Assembly (NCBI GenBank): GCA_039881145.1
Contig: JAYKKI010000088.1
Location: forward strand, 3,348,501-3,412,500
Reading direction: 5' to 3'
Length of the DNA stretch: 64,000 nt
From: Druceiella hillmani
Taxonomy: Eukaryota; Arthropoda; Insecta; Lepidoptera; Hepialidae
How positions within the stretch are numbered: position 1 is the first letter of the stretch; every line of letters starts with the position of its first letter. Of this stretch, positions 55,890 through 64,000 are shown in pieces. The notes under the pieces were generated by a model that saw nothing but the letters and a program-made list of their open reading frames with translations, was not told the origin of the DNA and did not search any database. The position numbers and the translations under genes were made by a program.

Positions 55890-56020
55890 CTTTACAATTA
55901 AACGAAACTACGTGATGTATTATTTCTACTTTCTTTAATTTCTTTACCGCGACCTAGTACGTTGTATTACAACGTCTTCAGGTGGGCTATTAGCAAAGAT
56001 CCTTTGCTATTTCTTAAATA
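55890..56020 (-). mobile_element. Penelope-like fragment with broken ribozyme
   Basis: The minus-strand order is AGCAAAGGATCTTTGCTAA, CCCACCTGAAGACG, stem-loop, GTACTAGGTCGCGG, AAAGAAATTAAAG, GTAGAAATAATACATCACG and TTTAATTG. The upstream AGCAAAG/CTTTGCT part resembles 1365-1380, which shows that the family extends 5' of the ribozyme. Confidence 0.65.
55947..55985 (-). ncRNA. Degenerate hammerhead ribozyme motif
   Basis: CUGAAGA and stem II (GUUGU with ACAAC) are intact. The invariant GAAA has become GUA, with a 2-nt deletion running into stem III, and stem I has one mismatch (CCAC with GCGG). Loss of the core means this copy should be inactive. Confidence 0.6.
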
Positions 56021-56867
56021 TACTTCACCAACAAATAATTTTTACAGCCTCATCTGTTGACCCATATAAGTAGACGTACATAACGTGACATTTGATAATT
56101 TTTTTTAGTTTTTTTTACAAGTAGTTATTACTCTCCTATACTTATAGATATTTTGATAAATCATGTGCATTAATTTCTATAGATTTCTTTCATTTAAAAG
56201 TCTCTGAAACAAATTTGCGAAAGCTTCAAATTCCGTTTAAAACTTAAAGGTCTATAACTTGCAGGCAAACAGATTAATAAGATTTTAGCTACTGAAATAC
56301 TCTTGTTTCATACTAGGTCCCGCCCAAGCTTCACACGGGTGCAATGTAAGTACTAATGTGGTGTAATTGTGGAGCGATAGTTTCGAAAAAAAACCAAAAT
56401 ACTCTATATTAAAACCAAACATTTGGATAAATTATTGCATATCATAAGTATATAACAACATTACGGAATAGTCTATCGCAGAACAACGATAATAATATTA
56501 TATTATAGAGATATTGCAATAGGCCGAAAATCGTTCAAAATATCTAAATCGCTTTTCTGAAATTATCAATGGAACGGAAAAGAACAAGTTTGCTGTAGGG
56601 TTTATCACCAGCGTGCTTGAGGAAAAAAAACCTTCTGATCAGAATATAAGACCCGGGAAAATGTAAAGAAATAAATTCCAAAGCTGAAGAGTTTCCAAAA
56701 GTTATTAAAACGATAGAATATGTGATACGGAATGATACGGAAATATAAAACAAATAAATTGTAAGAATGAAGGGTTCCGAAAACTTAACACCACGATAGA
56801 TGCCTTCTGATCGAAATATAAGATCCGAGAATAATTTTTATGACAGTAATATTATTATTATTACTGT
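56021..56867. other. No recognised gene; small duplicated phrase
   Basis: CCTTCTGATCAGAATATAAG (56631) recurs in changed form near 56802. A 69-codon minus-strand frame (56544-56753) has no recognised domain. Confidence 0.4.
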
Positions 56868-56935
56868 AATTTACGGGCCGCCGCCGCCCGCCGCTACCGC
56901 CGTCTGCGCACGTCATCGGTACCGCGAATACTGAT
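56868..56935. repeat. GC-rich (CCG)n-like patch
   Basis: Directly after an (ATT)n run comes GGGCCGCCGCCGCCCGCCGC, then TACCGCCGTCTGCGCACG. This CpG-dense patch of ~60 bp is isolated in AT-rich DNA. Confidence 0.8.
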
Positions 56936-57512
56936 TTTTGGTAATTTTAATCTGTCATATCTTCTAAAATATTAATGATAATGATTTGCTGTACAGAGCA
57001 ATTTTTATCTACATTAAATTACCAACGAAACCAACTTATTTAATTAAATAAAGATTAATATAATATTGATCAAAATAACTTCTAACGTATAACCGACAAA
57101 AAAATTAATAAAAATGGTCACTGTGGGTTATCCGTAGGATATAGACATACGCCATCTTGGACTTTTTTGTAGATATTTTTAAAATACACAATTTCACAGT
57201 ACGACATTTTGATATATCTCGTAAAGTTTAGTCAGTGTTAACAAGGAAAGCGCCCAAAATTCTACTTTTTTATGAAATATTGACTTTGTTTATATTTCCT
57301 GTAAATACAACATGCATGTATTATACTTATAAACCTTGTGGAAGAAATGATCTGAATTTTAGTGAAAACCGCATTAAAATCCATTGCGTAGTTCAAAAGA
57401 TCTAAGCTTACAGAGGAGTCAGACGCGGGAAGCGATTTTGTTTTATACTATGTAAGAATTAAGTATTTTTTTACTTGCGACTTCCCGCACGTTGACAATT
57501 TCATTTATCCGG
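56936..57512. other. No recognised feature
   Basis: AT-rich DNA with no frame or repeat recognised. Confidence 0.5.
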
Positions 57513-59272
57513 TTTTCATTTATCCAGTTATTAATGACAATGAGATATAAAGACAATAGTTAAACCCGTACTTTTTCTTCTACTCTTGACTTTCTCACGT
57601 TACATCGAGATATGTTAGTTATTTTCCCATAATACAATAGGGAACAATTTTCATTTATCCAGTTATTAATGACAATGAGATATAAAGACAATAGTTAAGC
57701 CCGTACTTTTTCTTTTACTCTTGACTTTCTCACATTACATCGAGATATTTTAGTTATTTTCCCATAACACAATAGTGAACAATTTTCATTTATCCAGTTA
57801 CTAATGACAGTGAGATATAAAGATAATAGTTAAACCTGTACTTTTTCTTTTACTCTTGACTTTTTCACGTTACATCGAGATATTTTAGTTATTTTCCCAT
57901 AATACAATAGTGAACAATTTTCATTTATCCAGTTACTAATGACAGTGAGATATAAAGATAATAATTAAACCCGTACTTTTTCTTTTACTCTTAACTTTCT
58001 CACGTTACATCGAGATATTTTAGTTATTTTCCCATAACACAATAGTGAACAATTTTCATTTATCCAGTTACTAATGACAGTGAGATATAAAGACAATAGT
58101 TAAACCCGTACTTTTTCTTTTATTCTTAACTTTCTCACATTACATCGAGATATTTTAGTTATTTTCCCATAATACAATAGTGAACAATTTTCATTTATCC
58201 AGTTACTAATGACAGTGAGATATAAAGACAATAGTTAAACCCGTACTTTTTCTTCTACTCTTAACTTTCTCACGTTACATCGAGATATTTTAGTTATTTT
58301 CCCATAACACAATAGTGAACAATTTTCATTTATCCAGTTACTAATGACAGTGAGATATAAAGACAATAGTTAAACCCGTACTTTTTCTTTTATTCTTAAC
58401 TTTCTCACATTACATCGAGATATTTTAGTTATTTTCCCATAATACAATAGTGAACAATTTTCATTTATCCAGTTACTAATGACAGTGAGATATAAAGACA
58501 ATAGTTAAACCCGTACTTTTTCTTTTATTCTTAACTTTCTCACATTACATCGAGATATTTTAGTTATTTTCCCATAATACAATAGTGAACAATTTTCATT
58601 TATCCAGTTACTAATGACAGTGAGATATAAAGACAATAGTTAAACCCGTACTTTTTCTTCTACTCTTAACTTTCTCACGTTACATCGAGATATTTTAGTT
58701 ATTTTCCCATAACACAATAGTGAACAATTTTCATTTATCCAGTTACTAATGACAGTGAGATATAAAGACAATAGTTAAACCGTACTTTTTCTTCTACTCT
58801 TGACTTTCTCACGTTACATCGAGATATTTTAGTTATTTTCCCATAATACAATAGTGAACAATTTTCATTTATCGAGTTATTAATGTCAGTGAGATATAAA
58901 GACAATAGTTAAACCCGTACTTTTTCTTCTACTCTTGACTTTCTCACATTACATCGAGATATTTTGGTTATTTTCCCATAACACAATAGTGAGCTATTTT
59001 CATTTATCCAGTTACTAATGACAGTGAGATATAAAGACAATAGTTAAATCCGTACTTTTTCTTTTACTCATGACTTTCTCACATTAATTCGAGATATTTT
59101 AGTTATTTTCCCATAATACAATAGTGAACAATTTTCATTTATCCAGTTATTAATGTCAGTGAGATATAAAGACAATAGTTAAGCCCGTATTTTTTCTTCT
59201 ACTCTTGACTTTCTCACGTTACATCGAGATATTTTAGTTATTTTCCCATAATACTATAGTGAACAATCCTCA
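57513..59272. repeat. Satellite DNA, 135-bp unit, 13 copies
   Basis: Landmark TTTTCATTTATCCAGTTA recurs every 135 bp from 57513 (57648, 57783, 57918 and on). The unit includes GTGAGATATAAAGACAATAG, TTAAACCCGTACTTTTTCTT, TTACATCGAGATATTTTAG and CCCATAATACAATAGTGAAC. Copies differ at few diagnostic sites (CACGTTAC/CACATTAC, AATACA/AACACA, CTTCTACTC/CTTTTATTC). Their partial alternation suggests blocks of two or three units were copied together. Confidence 0.97.
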
Positions 59273-59847
59273 TAAATTTTCCAAGTCGTTTTAAAATAAA
59301 GCGTGGACAAATATACATACTGAAGGACAGACAGACAAAAAATCCAAAAACACTTAATACCTCGTATGCTTTCTAAGGCTTTAAAGAATATACGTACAAT
59401 ATTACGACCTGCTAAATGCACGATGCGTGGTCAAAGAAACAGACTAACAATTAGCCAGCCAGACGAAAACCGTAACCCTCACTTCTGTAATATATTTCGA
59501 GTCCTTCAATAATTTTCTTCAAATCATACTTAATATTCAGTCCTTTTTACCTTTCCTTTATAATAAAATATATTTACTAATTATACTCAGCGGTGTGACC
59601 AGCTTAGAATAATCTTAATTGTGTTGGTTCCCCCGTGCTGCACCGTTCGGCAAACAATATCGGTCGTCGGAGTCGAAGGTATTTCAACAGAAGCATTTGA
59701 GATGGTCAGTCAATAAATAAACGGGTCTCTCTGTAACTCTCTTCTGTTCCCTCATTACTCTGTCCTATGATAAGTAGCATTATAATATAATCTTCCCCAA
59801 AGTACGGTATTTCTAACTGAAAAATATTTGTCAAATCGGGTATATAG
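59273..59847. other. No recognised gene
   Basis: A GC-richer segment at 59620-59720 (TGTTGGTTCCCCCGTGCTGC, CGGTCGTCGGAGTCGAAGG) may be an old LTR or transposon piece. No partner was found. Confidence 0.35.
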
Positions 59848-60685
59848 TAAGGTTGTCAGGTGTTCGGGATTTTCGGGATTGTCCGGGAATTTGTAATGTT
59901 GTTCCATGTCCAGGAATGTAATAAATTTGTCCTGGAAATGTGAAACAATTCTGTTATGGACATTTTTCGCGAACCTATGTATGCCATAGCCGCATTACAG
60001 TTTTAATAGCTTGATCAATAGAAAGACCATAATTGGATGAGCGTAGATCTAATCAGGGCATAATTTCGAACTCGAATAAATTGTGTAGAGCCTTAGGCCT
60101 GATTTTAACAGTCGCTATTAAATAAACACAATGGCAATAAATTTAATAAAATAACTGTATCAAAACATGAACATGATAAGCTAAATATTTTGATTGTCAT
60201 CTTAACTAATGGCAAGTGGGAACTTACACTCGGTAAGTTCCCACTTGCAATTAGTTAAGATTAATTATCGAAAGTGAAGCTAATATTTAAAAATTTATTT
60301 TGCCAAATATTAATATTAGCTTTTAATAATTTTAATATATGTAATTAACCTAACCACTGTTTTATGCTAAATTATCATTACTTAATTGATCAACTACTTT
60401 CGTTAAAGAATTTACTTTATATTTGGTTTTTAATTATATTATTCTTATTTGATTTTATTGGTCCGAATGTTTTGTTGAGTTCAAAAAATCTTTTATTATG
60501 TCGACTAATTTTTTTTTCTTAAACTACTAGTAATTATAGTATGATGATTTTCAAATTATAGTATAAAAAAAGAATAAATAAAGCAACTTGAATGAAGCTT
60601 TATTTTTTACTTCGCCTTAAACTCTACCCCTGCACCCTGTAGTAGAAACGTCCCGGAAAAGGCGATTTTACATATAACAACCCTA
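59848..60685. mobile_element. hAT-like non-autonomous element
   Basis: The left end reads TAAGGTTGTCAGGTGTTCGG then GATTGTCCGGGAATTTG. The right end reads ACGTCCCGGAAAAGGCGATT then ACAACCCTA. The short inverted ends (AGGGTTGT-like) and the CCGGGA subterminal motifs resemble hAT elements with CAGGGTTGCC ends. Possible 8-bp flanks (GTATATAG and ACGGATAG) agree only in their last half. A second CGCAACCCTAGCG near 60739 may be a duplicated end. No transposase frame is recognised. Confidence 0.5.
60199..60261. repeat. 29-bp-stem hairpin with 5-nt loop
   Basis: The left arm (60199-60227: ATCTTAACTAATGG, CAAGTGGGAACTTAC) and right arm (60233-60261) are exact complements except one position. The loop is ACTCG. 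Size and shape are like a small RNA precursor or a recent palindrome. It lies inside the hAT-like element. Confidence 0.85.
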
Positions 60686-60833
60686 ACGGATAGTTTAGAG
60701 ATTAGCGCAGAAAAACAAATAAAGAAACCAACTTTTCGCAACCCTAGCGTGTAGTCTAGAGTAAAGTATAAGTTCTATTTATACACAAAAAATATATTTA
60801 TTTTCTAAACAAGATATCATACCACACCATTTA

Positions 60834-61136
60834 TTACTGCTGTTACTTTTTTCATACCACTGTTAATTTTTTTCAAACTGCTGTTCCTTTTTTCAAACTG
60901 CTGTTCCTTTTTTTCAAACTGCTGTTCCTTTTTTCAAACTGCTCTTACTTTTTTAAAGTGATGTTACTTTTTCCATACTGCTGATACTTTTTTCAAACTG
61001 CTGTCACTTTTTTCACACAGCTGTTACTTTTCCCATACTGCTGTTACTTTTTTTCATACTGCTGTTATTTTTTCATAATGTTGTTACTTTTTCCATACTG
61101 CTGTTACTTTTCTCATACTGCTGTTACTTTTTTCAT
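60834..61136. repeat. Minisatellite, ~20-bp unit, ~15 copies
   Basis: The unit is CTGCTGTTACTTTTTTCATA with variable T-run length (period 19-22). Variants AAACTGCTGTTCC and CATACTGCTGTTAC occur in blocks. Confidence 0.95.
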
Positions 61137-62612
61137 GAACGGTTTTTGTCTTTATACTTATTCTTATTACTGCCTATTGAACACGTTTTACAGTTTGCAA
61201 CTGAACACTAATGAATTAACAATCAGGGCAAAAACACTTTCACTAAAGCAAGTGACGGTGAATTCCTCTGTCTCATTTACAGCGGCCACTCCTACTCGTG
61301 TGCTAAGAGCACGTGTCTCTATTTAACATTATTAAAGTAGTAAAAGCATGTCTGTTTGTTTATACGAGAGGATAATGACGGAGTAGCAACAGTTTACCCA
61401 CAAACAGACTTTTGCTAAGACGATCATAATCATCAGTTCGTTTAGATCCATCATTGCACATAAGTATCCATTAAATCTCTATCTATTTCTTCTTGTGTAC
61501 AATGTACCGGGTCTCTATTCTTCCATCCTTCGACTCCATCAATCACCTTGGCGCCTTATACACCTACTGTGTTGCATAATATAGTATATATGTATACATG
61601 CTATTTTTTTAAATAAATATATATATTTTACAACAAAAGTAATTATCGAAAATATATAGTCAAATAATAAAAAAGCTTCACCGTACAAAACTATATAAAA
61701 CATATTTCCTACATTGTACAATAACACCATTTGGAAATAAAATGTCACCATGTATTTATTTTTCACTATCCTTACGCCAGGAACCCTGTGTTTATATTAT
61801 GAAGCACTATTGTTTTGTCTCGTCTATTTCTTCTGTCTTGCTTAATTTTCAAGCTAGAGAAATAGCCAAAAATCCTCTACGTTAAATAGAAGCTGATTTA
61901 TGGCATATATTTTTTTTATGATGGCATATATTTCATTTCAATACATTATAAAGTAAATTATATATAATGAAAAACATATGTTTCTTATTATTCACGTCTA
62001 GGGTTGTCCACTTTTCTTTCCTAATTTTTACAATTCATATTAATAAAATATCAATATAATACTAATATTTATAACCTTATTTAGTATGACAGGTTATTAA
62101 ATGAATATAGTGATTGTAGTACATGGTTCAATTATATTATGGCCGAAATACAATGAGCGTTTCGAGTAACAGTCCACTAATAAATATATATTTGTAACAA
62201 TCATATTTTAACTGTCAAATTGGTTGTTTACAAACATTCTCTTTTGATATGGAATGAATTATAAATATTATAATACTTAAACCTCAATAACTTGAGTTCG
62301 ATGCATACGTTAAAGGAATTTTGTTTACGTGAACAAAAGAAAACATAGGTAATTTTGATTATTCAACCTATTAGGGCGTGGAATATTGATAAACTATATC
62401 ATTTTATTCAATAAATATTTTCTCTCCATCACTAGTAGATGTACATCAATTTTAAAAAACAAATTTAAACAATTTTTGGTATAACATCACTTCTAATTGT
62501 CTATGTAACGCATTGGATATAATAGTCGCATCAATATTATCAATACATTAAAGTAGATACAGATTTTATTACAACTGAGAGCATAACAAAAACTGAAACA
62601 AACTAGACTTAC
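61137..62612. other. No recognised gene
   Basis: AT-rich. An 82-codon frame that starts in the minisatellite runs into 61326, and its last 60 codons have no recognised domain. A 75-codon minus frame (61539-61766) looks like background. Confidence 0.4.
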
Positions 62613-62675
62613 TGTATTTGCAGTCAGCTGTTGGCGCGCTGAGTGACGGGGAATGGAGAGAATCACACTATCCAT
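62613..62675 (-). CDS. Exon-like segment (21 codons), strand uncertain
   Basis: On the minus strand an ATG in a strong context (GAGCCATGG) opens MDSVILSIPRHSARQQLTANT and ends exactly before GTAAGT, a consensus donor, in phase 0. On the plus strand the same DNA offers an acceptor (TATTTGCAG, ending 62623) followed by an open segment SAVGALSDGEWRESHYPWLP. Both cannot be right and no family is recognised for either. GC content is higher than the flanks, which would also fit a fragment of a dispersed repeat. Confidence 0.2.
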
Positions 62676-62882
62676 GGCTCCCTTTCCCTTCTACCAAAGT
62701 GTTTCACTTTTCGTTACTATCTAATTTCTCAACATTGAGCTTATACTACTTTGACAAAAAGTATCGCTTTAGTGTCTTCCAAAACTGGAAGTTCTGGAAA
62801 AACTTTCCTCCGAATGTATTTTATTAAATATGACAAAATAATGAAATCAATGATGTAAAAAAATTTAAAAAAAAAACAATTC

Positions 62883-62984
62883 TTTTACAGAGTTTTGTTA
62901 TAGAATTAAAGAATATTTTGTCTCACAAACGATATTGCTTGTTAGACAAAATATTCTTTAAATCATTAATCAAATTCTGTAAAA
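62883..62984. repeat. MITE-like hairpin, ~100 bp
   Basis: The outer arms TTTTACAGAGTTTTG (62883) and CAAATTCTGTAAAA (62971) pair. The inner arms TTAAAGAATATTTTGTCT (62906) and its exact complement (62944-62962) pair. The loop is around CAAACGATATTGCTTG. Confidence 0.75.
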
Positions 62985-63103
62985 AAAATCTTTAAATACT
63001 GCTTCATCCGTTTAATGAAGATGCAAATTGTTTTGAACTTCCATTTTGTTTATTAATACTTAAAGACTGCAGTAGTATAAATAAATGGGTTAGTTTGTAC
63101 TGA

Positions 63104-63309
63104 AAAGCATCAACCTCCAAAGCTGAAAAGTTGCTAGAGTCTGCAATCACCCGGGCGAAGACGGGTCGTTTCACTATCACAGACATATCGCTACTGAGAA
63201 ATGACTGTGCACGAATATCAAATTTGATTGCGAACAATAGCTATGACGCAAGTGATTTGTTAAATTTTAGCGCAGAGCCGATAATTTACCTTGACCTGAA
63301 TCAGCAAAG
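63104..63309 (+). CDS. Candidate internal exon (~65 codons)
   Basis: The frame is open from just after a stop at 63101 and includes EKLLESAITRAKTGRFTITD, ISLLRNDCARISNLIANNSY and DASDLLNFSAEPIIYLDLNQ, ending CAAAG before GTCAGT, a possible donor. The peptide is of mixed, non-repetitive composition with an amphipathic pattern, and codon use is much less A/T-biased than the flanks. This is the most protein-like stretch of the window outside transposons. No family is recognised. The acceptor is weak: AG at 63122 or 63130 without a clear pyrimidine tract. An exon, a retroposed gene piece or an unknown transposon remnant are all possible. Confidence 0.4.
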
Positions 63310-63489
63310 GTCAGTATGACATTTTGCTGCATTTGTCGATATGTCCATATACAGACAACACTAATGTTGACCCAGTTCTAAAATATCGCGAAGTTATGTT
63401 ATGTGTGCTCTATAAAAGTAGTGTACCTACATATATTCCATAAGAAGTATGTTTGAAATATATTTTATTAGTAATTTTGCCCATGACTT

Positions 63490-64000
63490 CATATGCGTTA
63501 AATTTAATTTCAATTAAGCAATGACACACACGTACATATGCCGTCATTGTTTAATAAATATTGTAACTTGGTAACTAAAGTTATGAATTTGGTTAAATTT
63601 AAATCGTCTACTCAGTCCTTCTTTACTATAATGTAATATAACTTCAGTCACTTCATTAAATATTAAGCTTTAAAAATAGGCGTTTTAATAATACACACAC
63701 GTATATTAGCAATAACACGCACGTATATGCCGCCATCGCTTAATGAATAATGAAACTTAGTAATTAAAGTTACGAATTTGCTTAAATAGAAATCGGCTAC
63801 TCCGTCCCTCTTCACTGTAATATAACTTCAGACACTTTATAAAATATTTAGCTTTAAAAAATTTAGGGTAACAATTTATAACTTTGAGGTTTAAAATAGC
63901 AATGGTTGACTGTAGCAAGTATTGGATATTACACATATATTGTTTTTTACTATATAATATAACTTCAATATAATATAACTTCAGTCACTTTATATAATAT
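63490..64000. repeat. Diverged tandem duplication, ~190-bp unit, continuing past the window
   Basis: CAATGACACACACGTACATA, TGCCGTCATTGTTTAATAAA, ACTAAAGTTATGAATTTG and AATATAACTTCAGTCACTT (63519-63660) recur at 63709-63840 with changes. ATATAACTTCA phrases repeat again at 63960-63990. Confidence 0.75.

Overview
The window looks like non-coding nuclear DNA from an insect, most likely a lepidopteran. It is strongly AT-rich. It carries a run of the insect telomere motif TTAGG, tRNA-derived SINEs with a Pol III box B, decayed non-LTR retrotransposons, mariner-superfamily and hAT-type DNA transposon remnants, Penelope-like fragments, and a large number of tandem arrays. There are no bacterial operons, rRNA genes, CRISPR arrays or free-standing tRNA genes. 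No host protein gene can be named. Three short exon-like segments (48409-48465, 62613-62675 on the minus strand, and 63104-63309) are the only places where host coding sequence is plausible.

Layout. 1-10 kb: Penelope-like fragments (1345-1520, 6556-6790), a ~170-bp satellite (3598-4615), two unrelated 40-bp minisatellites (5541, 7087) and a copy of dispersed family Z (7935). 10-20 kb: a 128-bp triplication, the 5' part of an RTE-like LINE, a 31-bp minisatellite open in all three minus frames, a ~500-bp dispersed element (family X), a 10-bp-phased TTCGG array, family U foldbacks and a SINE. 20-30 kb: a hairpin with a poly-G loop, a DDE transposon with a LINE nested in it, and a higher-order repeat array (26800-28345). 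30-40 kb: families X, Z and Y, a Tc1/mariner-type MITE, a second SINE, a second DDE transposon copy and an interstitial telomeric tract. 40-50 kb: a decayed Jockey-like LINE (42130-44560) interrupted by family Y, a 164-bp array and a long-TIR foldback. 50-64 kb: arrays with periods of 90, 106, 43, 135 and about 20 bp, more Penelope-like fragments, an internally triplicated SINE and a hAT-like element holding a 29-bp-stem hairpin.

The most notable observation is a 41-nt motif in the Penelope-like fragments (1382-1422 plus strand, 53595-53635 minus strand). It has the full conserved core of a minimal hammerhead ribozyme, with a palindromic stem III suited to dimerisation. A third copy (55947-55985) has lost the core. 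Family letters U to Z are labels for this annotation only. The sequence relationships are read by eye, so array boundaries and repeat counts are approximate.
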